The notes under the pieces were generated by a model. It was not told the origin of the DNA. It worked only from the letters and a program-made list of their open reading frames with translations, and searched no databases. Below, in pieces: positions 7,112 through 14,789 of a stretch of 17,944 bases of DNA. Location: NCBI GenBank assembly GCA_945888565.1, contig CAMDAL010000028.1:1-17944 (forward strand), read 5' to 3'. Each line of letters starts with the position of its first letter. The stretch's first letter is position 1. Origin of the DNA: Devosia equisanguinis. Its GTDB lineage: Bacteria; Pseudomonadota; Alphaproteobacteria; Rhizobiales; Devosiaceae. Position numbers and translations under genes: made by a program.

Positions 7112-8800
7112 ATGACCATCAATCTCACCATCCCCGATATCCAGGAATTGAAGCCGCGGATCACCGTGTTCGGTGTGGGCGGCGCCGGGGGTAACGCGGT
7201 CAACAACATGATCGCATCGGGCCTCAGCGGGGTGGACTTCGTCTGCGCCAATACCGATGCCCAGGCCCTGGCCCTGTCGAGCGCACAGCGCATCATCCAG
7301 CTCGGTGTCTCGGTCACCGAAGGGCTCGGCGCCGGTTCGCACCCGGAAGTCGGCCGGGCCGCAGCCGAAGAGAGCTACGACGAGATCAACGACCACCTCA
7401 GCGGCGCCCACATGGTGTTCATCACCGCGGGCATGGGTGGTGGCACCGGTACCGGTGCAGCTCCCGTGGTGGCCCGCGCGGCTCGCGAGCAGGGTATCCT
7501 GACCGTCGGCGTCGTCACCAAGCCCTTCACCTTCGAAGGCAATCGCCGCGCCCGCCTCGCCGAGGACGGCATCGACGAACTGCACCGGCATGTCGATACG
7601 CTGATCGTCATCCCGAACCAGAATCTCTTCCGTGTCGCCAACGAGAAGACCACCTTTGCGGACGCCTTCAAGATGGCGGACCAGGTGCTCTACTCTGGCG
7701 TCGCGTGCATCACCGACCTGATGGTCAAGGAAGGCCTTATCAACCTCGATTTTGCCGACGTCCGCGCCGTGATGCGTGGCATGGGCAAGGCGATGATGGG
7801 GACAGGCGAAGCCTCGGGCGACGATCGTGCCCGCCACGCGGCAGAAGCCGCCATCGCCAACCCGCTGCTCGACGATGTGTCGATGCACGGCGCGCGTGGC
7901 CTGCTCATCTCCATCACCGGCGGTCCGGACCTCACCCTCTACGAAGTGGACGAGGCGGCCAGCCGGATTCGCGAGGAAGTCGATCCGGACTGCAACATCA
8001 TCCTCGGCGCCACCTACGATCCGGACATGAGCGGCACCATCCGCGTGTCGGTTGTTGCCACCGGCACCGATGCGACCATGGTGCAGGCTCTCGAGCCGAT
8101 GAAGGCTAACCCGATGCGCACCCCGCTCACCGCACAGGCGATGCGGGCCGCTGCCGAGCGACAGCCGGCGCAGGCACAGGTGACGCACTACGAGTCGCAG
8201 CCCGAGCCGGCGTACGAGCAGGAGCCGGAACTCGAGACCCAGGTGCAGGCCGCGGTCGCCGAGGCGATCAGCCATGCGCCCGAGAGCCAGTACGACTACG
8301 AGCAGGAAGATGACGGCATCACGGTCGAGCCGTACATTCCTGCCGCCGCTGCGGCGCACCAGCAGTTGGAGGAGGCGCCGCGACTCATCGATGCGCCCAT
8401 TCCGAGCGTCTATGTGCCGTCTTCGGCCGAGCGTCCCGACGGTCAGCGTCGCATGCCGCGCACCGAGGAGCTGCCAGCTGTTGCTCGTCGGTCACTCCAC
8501 GAACAAGAAAAGCAGGTTGAAGAGCCGCGCAATGCGCGTGCGCTGTTCAAGCGTCTGGCCTCGAATGTCGGCCTGAACCTGCGTTCGAACGAGCCGGCGC
8601 GCCCGGCTCACACCAACGAGCCGTCCGCTGACGATGCGGCAGCCCGCAGCGCCATCGAGGCCGGAGCCTCCCGGAATCCGCGCGTTTCCGGTGCACCAGA
8701 AGGTGCACGCGGCTCGCTCGACCCCCAGGGTCGCCAGCAGCCGCAGGCGCAGCAGAAAGAACACATCGAGATCCCCTCGTTCCTCCGGAAACACGGCTAA
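7112..8800 (+). CDS. ftsZ: FtsZ, tubulin-like GTPase of the division ring
   Basis: FtsZ assembles into the cytokinetic ring at midcell, powered by GTP. The start at 7112 (MTINLTIPDIQELKPRI) matches the usual alphaproteobacterial N terminus; an in-frame ATG at 7100 adds only four residues. The 562-residue protein has VFGVGGAGGNAVNNM (19-33), the tubulin signature GGGTGTG (109-115) and the T7 synergy loop NLDFADVRAV (211-220), which completes the GTPase site of the next subunit. After the globular domain (about 1-320) comes an acidic, Gln- and Ala-rich disordered linker of roughly 225 residues. It ends in the conserved peptide IEIPSFLRKHG (552-562), which binds FtsA. Linkers this long are typical of alphaproteobacteria. 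The gene has its own leader and a terminator behind it. Confidence 0.98.
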   Translation: MTINLTIPDIQELKPRITVFGVGGAGGNAVNNMIASGLSGVDFVCANTDAQALALSSAQRIIQLGVSVTEGLGAGSHPEVGRAAAEESYDEINDHLSGAHMVFITAGMGGGTGTGAAPVVARAAREQGILTVGVVTKPFTFEGNRRARLAEDGIDELHRHVDTLIVIPNQNLFRVANEKTTFADAFKMADQVLYSGVACITDLMVKEGLINLDFADVRAVMRGMGKAMMGTGEASGDDRARHAAEAAIANPLLDDVSMHGARGLLISITGGPDLTLYEVDEAASRIREEVDPDCNIILGATYDPDMSGTIRVSVVATGTDATMVQALEPMKANPMRTPLTAQAMRAAAERQPAQAQVTHYESQPEPAYEQEPELETQVQAAVAEAISHAPESQYDYEQEDDGITVEPYIPAAAAAHQQLEEAPRLIDAPIPSVYVPSSAERPDGQRRMPRTEELPAVARRSLHEQEKQVEEPRNARALFKRLASNVGLNLRSNEPARPAHTNEPSADDAAARSAIEAGASRNPRVSGAPEGARGSLDPQGRQQPQAQQKEHIEIPSFLRKHG

Positions 8801-8830
8801 GGAACGCGGGGAAACCGCTGATACTGGTGT

Positions 8831-8861
8831 CCCGGTGCGGCTTCCGCGCCGGGATTTTATT
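8831..8861 (+). terminator. Intrinsic terminator after ftsZ
   Basis: The arms CCCGGTGCG (8831-8839) and CGCGCCGGG (8845-8853) pair over 9 bp with a single G-T wobble around a 5-base loop. They are followed at once by ATTTTATT (8854-8861). It lies 31 bases after the ftsZ stop and before lpxC, so it would end or attenuate the ftsZ transcript. A GC stem plus T-rich tail is the standard Rho-independent form. Confidence 0.75.
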
Positions 8862-8907
8862 GTCTATGACTGCTTCGGGTCGTGGACGGGGCGGGAGTCC
8901 TTACAGC

Positions 8908-9864
8908 ATGAATAAACTTTCGACGCGGCAGCGGACCTTGGCCGATGCCCTCGAATTCAGCGGCCTTGGTGTTCACTCGGGCGCCCCCGTGACGCTTGTC
9001 CTCGAGCCTGCCGCGCCTGATTCCGGTTATACGATCACCCGCATCCTCGATGATGGCCGCAAGCACGGCCCTGTGCCGGTGCACTTCTCTCGCGTCACCC
9101 GCACGACGCTGTGCACCACGATCGACCTCGGCGACTCGGTTTCGGTCGCCACGGTGGAGCACGTGGTGTCGGCTCTTTCGGGTCTCGGCGTCGACAATGC
9201 CCATATCGTGCTGAATGGTCCCGAGTGCCCGATCCTCGATGGCAGCGCCTGGCCGTTCGTCGAGGCGATCATGGCGGTGGGGCTCAACATCCAGCCGGCC
9301 GCCCGCCGCTACATCAAGATCACCCGGCAGGTGCTGGTCCGGAACAACGAGGCCTCGGCGGCGCTGGAGCCCTATAACGGCCGCCTGTTCGACCTCGAGA
9401 TCGATTTCGACAGCCGTGTCATTGGCCGCCAGCGGATGATCTTCGACTGGACGCCGCGCAAGTATTACGATGACGTTTCGCGCGCCCGCACCTTCGGGTT
9501 CGTGCGCGACGCCAAGATTCTCCGCCAGGCCGGCTATGCGCTCGGCTCGTCGATGGACAATTCCATCACCGTGCACGAGGACCGCATCCTCAACCCCGGC
9601 GGCCTGCGCTACGAAGACGAGTTCGTCCGCCACAAGCTGCTGGACGCCATTGGCGACCTGGCGCTGTGCGGCCTGCCGATCTACGGCCGTTTCCGCTCCT
9701 ACAAGGGTGGCCACGCGCTCAACGCGCTGGTGCTGCACGGGCTGTTCGCGTCGGAGGCCAATTACGAGGTCGTCACGGCCGACGAGTTGCCGTATGCCTT
9801 CGACTGGCTCGACGATATGCCGGAAGGCATCGCGGAACGGCCATACCTGCGGTCGGTCGGCTAA
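8908..9864 (+). CDS. lpxC: LpxC, UDP-3-O-acyl-N-acetylglucosamine deacetylase
   Basis: LpxC is the zinc-dependent deacetylase that makes the committed step of lipid A synthesis in the cytoplasm. The start at 8908 (MNKLSTRQRTLADALEFSG) gives 318 residues, the usual length, and has GGGAG at 8893-8897. Longer in-frame starts at 8827 and 8866 add residues without family character, and 8827 would fall before the terminator hairpin. Visible motifs are the zinc-ligand stretch TVEHVVSAL (His85), GPECPILDGSAWPF (105-118), the catalytic HKLLDAIGDL segment near residue 240 with the second zinc His and Asp, and KGGHALN near 270 with the catalytic His. Having the ftsZ terminator between it and ftsZ suggests its own promoter or readthrough. 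Position after ftsZ is conserved across Proteobacteria. Confidence 0.97.
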   Translation: MNKLSTRQRTLADALEFSGLGVHSGAPVTLVLEPAAPDSGYTITRILDDGRKHGPVPVHFSRVTRTTLCTTIDLGDSVSVATVEHVVSALSGLGVDNAHIVLNGPECPILDGSAWPFVEAIMAVGLNIQPAARRYIKITRQVLVRNNEASAALEPYNGRLFDLEIDFDSRVIGRQRMIFDWTPRKYYDDVSRARTFGFVRDAKILRQAGYALGSSMDNSITVHEDRILNPGGLRYEDEFVRHKLLDAIGDLALCGLPIYGRFRSYKGGHALNALVLHGLFASEANYEVVTADELPYAFDWLDDMPEGIAERPYLRSVG

Positions 9865-9903
9865 CATCCCGCCACAGTTTTGAACTTATTTGCCAGTAGT
9901 CCG

Positions 9904-9934
9904 CCCTGACACGTTCAGGGTATTGCGTTCAGGG
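9904..9934 (+). repeat. Hairpin plus GTTCAGGG direct repeat before bamD
   Basis: CCCTGA (9904-9909) and TCAGGG (9915-9920) form a perfect 6-bp stem around CACGT. The octamer GTTCAGGG at 9913-9920 recurs at 9927-9934, next to the ATG at 9936, so the left arm could pair with either copy. There is no T-tract, so it is not a good terminator. It could influence bamD translation, but that is speculation. Confidence 0.4.
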
Positions 9935-9935
9935 A

Positions 9936-10787
9936 ATGGGGCCGGTTTTGACCATCACTCAGCACATTGGTTTTTCGCGTCGTCTCGTTCGCATGGCGAG
10001 CGTCGGCGCCCTCGTGGTGCTGCTCGCCGGCTGCAACCTCTTCGGCCAGCCCAAGCTGAAGGAAGAAGAGATCATTCCGCCCGATACCCTGTACCAGCAG
10101 GCGCTCGGCGAGATGGACAAGCAGCGCTACCTGACCGCCATCGACACGCTCGAGAAACTGGAGCGGCAGCACCCCTACTCGGAGTTCAACGAGAAGGCGA
10201 AGCTGATGCAGGTCTACGGCAACTATCGAATCGGCCGGTTCGACGAATCCATCATGGCCGCTGACCGCTACATGGCGCTCTATCCCGGATCCAAGGAAAC
10301 CGCCTACGTCCTCTACCTCAAGGGCAATTCGTACTTCGGGCAGATCAAGGACATCACGCGCGACCAGAAGATCTCGCAGCAGGCCAACGAGACCTATTCG
10401 CTGCTGATCTCCAACTACCCCAAGAGCGAGTACGCCAAGGACGCCAAGGACAAGCTGAACATCGGCGTCGACCAGATGGCAGGCAAGGAAATGTCGGTGG
10501 GCCGCTACTATCTCGGCCAGGGCCAGTACGCTGCTGCCATCAACCGCTTCAAGGTCGTGGCGACGCAGTTCCAGACATCGACCCATGTCGAGGAAGCGCT
10601 GTTCCGACTCGCCGAAGCGAACCTCGCGCTGGGCCTGACCTCCGAGGCTGCCACTGCCGCTGCCGTGCTCGGCCACAACTACCCGCAGTCAAAGTGGTAC
10701 AAGCAGGCCTACGACCTGCTCGGCAAGCAGGGCGTGAAGCCGGAAGTCAACCAGGGTTCTGCCCTTGCGTCCCTGCGACAGGGCTGA
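9936..10787 (+). CDS. bamD: BamD (ComL), outer-membrane assembly lipoprotein
   Basis: BamD is the essential lipoprotein of the BAM complex that, with BamA, inserts beta-barrel proteins into the outer membrane. The 283-residue reading has a basic, hydrophobic signal (RRLVRMASVGALVVLLAGC) ending in the lipobox LAGC, so the mature protein would begin at the acylated Cys33. Tetratricopeptide repeats follow, with typical phrases such as LYQQALGEMDKQRYLTAI, a segment around HPYSEFNEKAK, and FRLAEANLALGL near the C terminus. The start is uncertain. ATG 9936 has AGGG almost touching it, while TTG 9948 in the same frame has GGGG (9938-9941) at a better distance, and ATG 9993 would still leave a short signal. 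Position between lpxC and recN is the normal alphaproteobacterial order. Confidence 0.93.
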   Translation: MGPVLTITQHIGFSRRLVRMASVGALVVLLAGCNLFGQPKLKEEEIIPPDTLYQQALGEMDKQRYLTAIDTLEKLERQHPYSEFNEKAKLMQVYGNYRIGRFDESIMAADRYMALYPGSKETAYVLYLKGNSYFGQIKDITRDQKISQQANETYSLLISNYPKSEYAKDAKDKLNIGVDQMAGKEMSVGRYYLGQGQYAAAINRFKVVATQFQTSTHVEEALFRLAEANLALGLTSEAATAAAVLGHNYPQSKWYKQAYDLLGKQGVKPEVNQGSALASLRQG

Positions 10788-10790
10788 ACC

Positions 10791-10820
10791 AACAAGATTT
10801 GTTTCTTGTTTGTTCTTTTT
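10791..10820 (+). terminator. Weak intrinsic terminator after bamD
   Basis: AACAAGA (10791-10797) pairs with TCTTGTT (10804-10810) over 7 bp around a 6-base loop, followed by TGTTCTTTTT (10811-10820). It begins 4 bases after the bamD stop. The stem is AT-rich and therefore weak, but the T-tract and position fit transcription termination before recN. Confidence 0.45.
10801..10815 (+). promoter_or_regulatory. Possible LexA (SOS) box upstream of recN
   Basis: GTTT-N7-GTTC at 10801-10815 differs by one base from the alphaproteobacterial LexA operator GTTC-N7-GTTC. It overlaps a weak promoter-like pair (TTGTTT at 10806-10811, TAGTTT at 10829-10834, 17-base spacer) ahead of recN, a classic SOS gene. 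It also overlaps the terminator T-rich arm, so chance in T-rich sequence is a real possibility. A second GTTC pair at 10853-10866 has the wrong spacing (6 bases). Confidence 0.3.
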
Positions 10821-10882
10821 GGCCGCGCTAGTTTGCCGCCGCGATCCGAATGGTTCGCGGCGGTTCTGTTTCGAGGCTGGTG

Positions 10883-12553
10883 ATGCTCAGCGCCCTATCG
10901 GTTCGCAACATCGTGCTGATCGACCAACTGGACCTGACGCTCGATACCGGGCTGACGGCGCTGACCGGCGAGACCGGCGCGGGCAAGTCGATCCTGCTCG
11001 ACGCGCTGACGCTGGCGCTTGGCGGGCGAGGCGACGCGTCGCTGGTGAGGGCAGGGGCCGAATCGGGCCAGGTGGTCGCTGTGCTGCAACTGCCGCGCGA
11101 GCATCCGGCCCGTGAAGCGCTCCGCGAAAACGCGATCACCGACGACGAAGACATCATCCTGCGCCGGGTGCAGTTTCCGGACGGGCGGACCCGCGCCTTC
11201 ATCAATGACCAGCCGGTTTCGGCCGGGCTGCTGCAGGCCATCGGTTCGCTGGTGGTGGAGATTCACGGCCAGCACGACGACCGGGCGCTTGTCGACGTTG
11301 CCACGCACCGGGCCGCGCTCGATGCCTTTGGTGGGCACGATGCGATGGCGGGCGCGGTCTATTCGGCCTACCAGGCACTGGTCGAGGCCGATGCCGCCGT
11401 AGAGGGGCAGCGCGCGCTGATCGCCGAGGCCGCGGCCAAGGAGGAATATGCGCGCCACACGGTAGGCGAGCTCAGTGAGCTTGGTGTGGAGACCGGCGAG
11501 GAGGATATCCTGGCCGAGCGCCGCCAGCGGCTGATGACGCTGGAGAAGGCCGCGGAGGAAGTCCGCGATGCCGACGAGATCCTGAACGGGCCGATGGCGC
11601 CTGGGCCGAACCTCGCCAGCCTGATGCGGCGCCTGTCGCGCAAGGCTGAGGCTGGCGCGGCGATCTTCCAGCCGATCGTCGATGCACTCGATGCGGCGCT
11701 GATCTCGCTCGATACGACCTCTGACGCGCTCGAAGCGCTGAAGCGCGACATGGCGTTCGACCCGGCCGACCTCGAACGGGTGGAGGAGCGGCTGTTCGCG
11801 TTGCGCGCCATGGCCCGCAAGCACCACACCACCGTGGACGGGCTGATCGAGGTGCAGGTGCGCTACCAGACCGACCTTGACCGGCTGACGACTGGCGAGG
11901 CCTCGCTCAAGGATCTCGAGGCAAAGGCGGCGGCGGCGCGCGAGGCCTATACCGGGGCCGCCGGCAAGCTGAGCGCCGCCCGCGAAAAGGCGTCCGTGCA
12001 GTTGAGCAAGGCGGTCGGCAAGGAGTTGCCGGATCTCAAGCTTGGCTCGGCGCGCTTCATCGTCGATCTGCAGGTGGACAAGAAGCGGGTCGCTGCTGCC
12101 GGCTACGACCAGGTTGCCTTTCACGTGCAGACCAATCCGGGCACGCTCGCCGGGCCGCTGCTCAAGGTCGCCTCGGGCGGCGAACTCAGCCGCTTCCTGC
12201 TGGCGCTGAAGGTGGTGCTGGCCGACCGTGGCTCGGCGCCGGTGCTGATCTTCGACGAGATCGACACCGGTGTGGGTGGCGCGGTAGCGGACGCCATCGG
12301 ACGGCGCCTGAGCCGGCTCTCCCAGAAGGTGCAGGTACTGACCGTCACGCATGCTCCGCAGGTCGCGGCGCGCGCGCAGAGCCACCTGCTGATCGAGAAG
12401 CAGGCGATAGAGGAGGGCGCATTTGTTCGCACCCATGTCCGCCGGCTCGAAGGCAAGCCACGGCAGGAAGAGGTGGCGCGGATGCTGTCGGGCGCCAAGG
12501 TGACCGACGAGGCACGCGCCGCGGCCGGCAAGCTGATTTCGGAGGTATTGTGA
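10883..12553 (+). CDS. recN: RecN, SMC-like DNA double-strand break repair ATPase
   Basis: RecN is a cytoplasmic SMC-like ATPase that acts early in recombinational repair of double-strand breaks. The start at 10883 (MLSALSVRNIVLIDQLDL) matches the family N terminus and has GAGG at 10873-10876; a longer frame from 10850 adds eleven atypical residues. The 556-residue protein shows the Walker A motif GETGAGKS near residue 31, the conserved ALGGRGDASLVRAG stretch, and two central coiled-coil arms rich in Glu, Ala and Lys. The C-terminal ATPase half has the ABC-type signature SGGELSRFLLALK, Walker B LIFDEIDTGVGG and VLTVTHAPQVAA. The end overlaps the ligA GTG (GTGA at 12550-12553), so recN and ligA are coupled, as in many relatives. 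Confidence 0.96.
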   Translation: MLSALSVRNIVLIDQLDLTLDTGLTALTGETGAGKSILLDALTLALGGRGDASLVRAGAESGQVVAVLQLPREHPAREALRENAITDDEDIILRRVQFPDGRTRAFINDQPVSAGLLQAIGSLVVEIHGQHDDRALVDVATHRAALDAFGGHDAMAGAVYSAYQALVEADAAVEGQRALIAEAAAKEEYARHTVGELSELGVETGEEDILAERRQRLMTLEKAAEEVRDADEILNGPMAPGPNLASLMRRLSRKAEAGAAIFQPIVDALDAALISLDTTSDALEALKRDMAFDPADLERVEERLFALRAMARKHHTTVDGLIEVQVRYQTDLDRLTTGEASLKDLEAKAAAAREAYTGAAGKLSAAREKASVQLSKAVGKELPDLKLGSARFIVDLQVDKKRVAAAGYDQVAFHVQTNPGTLAGPLLKVASGGELSRFLLALKVVLADRGSAPVLIFDEIDTGVGGAVADAIGRRLSRLSQKVQVLTVTHAPQVAARAQSHLLIEKQAIEEGAFVRTHVRRLEGKPRQEEVARMLSGAKVTDEARAAAGKLISEVL

Positions 12554-14766
12554 GCACCGAGGGCCGCGAGATCGAGAGTTTCAGCGAAGCCGAGGCCAAG
12601 GCAGAGCTCGATCGCCTGCACGAGGCGCTTGCCGCCGCTGACCGGGCCTATTTCGAGCTCGATGCGCCGGATATCGCGGATGCCGCATACGACGCGATGA
12701 AGCGCGACTATCAGGCAATCGAGACGGCCTTTCCGCAGTTCAAGCGGGACGATTCGCTCTCCGACAAGGTCGCTGGTGCGCCGGTGGAGGGGTTTTCCAA
12801 GGTGCGGCACGCGGTGCCGATGCTGAGCCTCGGCAAGGCCTATACCGATGAGGACGTGGTCGACTTCATCGAGCGCGCCCGGCGTTTCTTCGATCGCGAC
12901 AAGGACCTTGAGCTGGCTTTCACGGCTGAGCCCAAGATTGACGGGCTTTCTGCCTCGCTGCGCTACGAGAACGGCGTGTTCGTGCAGGGGGCGACGCGCG
13001 GCGATGGCGCGGTGGGTGAGGATATCACCGCCAACCTCAAGACCATCAAGGACATTCCGCAGACGCTGAAAGGCTCGGGGTGGCCGCAAAGCATCGAAAT
13101 CCGTGGTGAGGTCTACATGACCTATGCCGAGTTCGAGGCGCTGAAGACGCGCTCCGCCGCAGTCGGCGGGCAGGAATATGTCAATCCGCGCAATACCGCA
13201 GCGGGTTCGCTGCGCCAGAAGGACCCCGGTGTTACCGCCAGCCGCAACCTGCGGTTCTTTGCATATGCGTGGGGCGCGACCACCGAAGACCCGGCGCCGA
13301 CGCAGTTCGAGGCGGTGCAGAAGTTTGGCGAGTGGGGGTTCGAGATCAGCCCGTGGATGGTCCGTGCGAAAACCGTCGAGGACCTGATCGGGCAGTACAA
13401 GGCGATCGAGGAAAAGCGGTCGTCGTTCGGCTATGACATCGATGGCGTCGTCTACAAGCTCGATCGGCTCGACCTGCAGCGGCGCTGGGGCTTTTCGAGC
13501 GGCGAGCCACGCTGGGCGGTGGCGCACAAGTTCCCGGCCGAGCAGGCGATGACCACCGTACAGCGGATCGACATACAAGTTGGTCGCACCGGTACACTGG
13601 CGCCGGTGGCGCGGCTGGCGCCTGTGAGCGTGGGCGGCGTGGTGGTCGAGAACGTCACGCTCCACAACGAGGACTACATCAAGGGCATCGATTCGACCGG
13701 CGCGCCGATCCGTGGCGATGAGCCGATCGATATCCGGGTGGGCGATACGGTGGTGATTCAGCGCGCCGGCGACGTGATCCCGCAGATCGTCCGCGTCATC
13801 CTCGAGAAGCGCCCGGCCGAAGCCGTGCCGTACGAGTTTCCCCACACCTGCCCGGTGTGCGGCTCGCCGGCGACGCGCGAGATGAACGAGAAGACCGGCA
13901 AGGAAGAGTCCCGGCGCCGTTGTACCGGCGAGCTGATCTGCGCGGCGCAGGCGGTGGAGCGGCTCCGCCACTTCGTGTCGCGTGGCGCCATGGATATCGA
14001 GGGATTGGGCGCCGAGAACATCGACCTGTTCTTCAGCGCGGGTCTGGTGAAGACCGCAGCGGATATCTTCACCCTGAAGGCCCGGCGTGAGGCGGTGCAG
14101 CAGGCGCTGTTCGAGCGCCGCGAGGCGCAGGCGCGGCAGCGCGAGGCGGCCAAGGGGGCGACCAGGAAGAAGGTGCTGACCGCCGAGGAGCGCACCTACG
14201 AAGGCCTCGACAAGCTGTTCGCCGCCATAGACGCGCGGCGCGAGCCGGAGCTTGATCGGTTCATCTTCGCGCTCGGCATCCGGCACATCGGCGAGACGAC
14301 CGCGGCGGCGCTGGCGAAGAATTTTGGCACCATCGAGAATGTGATCGAAGTCGGCAAGGACGTCGCGGCGCATCCTGATGATCCGGCATCGGTGTTCCCG
14401 TCGATCGACGGGATCGGCGGCACGGTGATCGAGGCGCTGAGCGACTTCTTTGGCAACGAGCAGAATGACGAGGTGCTCGATCGGCTGCTCGCCGAGGTGC
14501 GTCCGAAGCCCTACGTGCTCAACGTGTCGGCGACATCCGAAGTGGCCGGCAAGACGGTGGTGTTCACCGGCAGCCTTGAAAAGCTGACGCGCGGCGAAGC
14601 CAAGGCGATGGCGGAGCGGCTGGGCGCCAAGGTGGCGGGCTCGGTGTCGAAGAACACCGATATCGTCGTGGCGGGTCCCGGCGCCGGCAGCAAACTGAAG
14701 CAGGCCACCGAACTGGGCATCATGGTATTGAGTGAAGACGAGTGGCTGGAGTTGGCCGCGAGGTAG
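12550..14766 (+). CDS. ligA: LigA, NAD-dependent DNA ligase
   Basis: LigA seals nicks during replication and repair using NAD+. The GTG at 12550 overlaps the recN stop. The 738-residue protein has all the domains in order: the N-terminal Ia NAD-binding region (YFELDAPDIADAAYD), and the adenylation domain with the active-site lysine in AEPKIDGLSASLRYENG (Lys129) and GATRGDGAVGEDIT. The OB fold follows (QVGRTGTLAPVARLAPV), then a four-cysteine zinc finger (CPVCG, RRRC, ELICAA), the helix-hairpin-helix region, and a C-terminal BRCT domain (VVFTGSLEKLTRGEAKAMAERLG). A Lys/Arg/Ala-rich insert at about residues 511-545 (ARREAVQQALFERREAQAR and on) makes it longer than the E. coli enzyme; I believe such inserts occur in alphaproteobacterial LigA. 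No defect is visible. Confidence 0.97.
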   Translation: MSTEGREIESFSEAEAKAELDRLHEALAAADRAYFELDAPDIADAAYDAMKRDYQAIETAFPQFKRDDSLSDKVAGAPVEGFSKVRHAVPMLSLGKAYTDEDVVDFIERARRFFDRDKDLELAFTAEPKIDGLSASLRYENGVFVQGATRGDGAVGEDITANLKTIKDIPQTLKGSGWPQSIEIRGEVYMTYAEFEALKTRSAAVGGQEYVNPRNTAAGSLRQKDPGVTASRNLRFFAYAWGATTEDPAPTQFEAVQKFGEWGFEISPWMVRAKTVEDLIGQYKAIEEKRSSFGYDIDGVVYKLDRLDLQRRWGFSSGEPRWAVAHKFPAEQAMTTVQRIDIQVGRTGTLAPVARLAPVSVGGVVVENVTLHNEDYIKGIDSTGAPIRGDEPIDIRVGDTVVIQRAGDVIPQIVRVILEKRPAEAVPYEFPHTCPVCGSPATREMNEKTGKEESRRRCTGELICAAQAVERLRHFVSRGAMDIEGLGAENIDLFFSAGLVKTAADIFTLKARREAVQQALFERREAQARQREAAKGATRKKVLTAEERTYEGLDKLFAAIDARREPELDRFIFALGIRHIGETTAAALAKNFGTIENVIEVGKDVAAHPDDPASVFPSIDGIGGTVIEALSDFFGNEQNDEVLDRLLAEVRPKPYVLNVSATSEVAGKTVVFTGSLEKLTRGEAKAMAERLGAKVAGSVSKNTDIVVAGPGAGSKLKQATELGIMVLSEDEWLELAAR

Positions 14767-14789
14767 TGCTGCAACTTGCGGAGTGGATC

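Noticed and set aside
8827..8907. Longer lpxC start
   Set aside because: It would begin before the terminator hairpin and add 27 residues not typical of LpxC; 8908 has a ribosome site and normal length.
10853..10866. GTTC...GTTC as LexA box
   Set aside because: The spacer is 6 bases, not the 7 required by the alphaproteobacterial operator.
12121..14373. Very long minus-strand open frame (750 codons) opposite ligA and recN, and similar ones opposite murG/murC, recN and ftsZ
   Set aside because: In GC-rich coding DNA with strong third-position bias the antisense frame lacks stops by chance. The translations are rich in Arg, His and Asp with no family motif, and the opposite strand has clear conserved genes.
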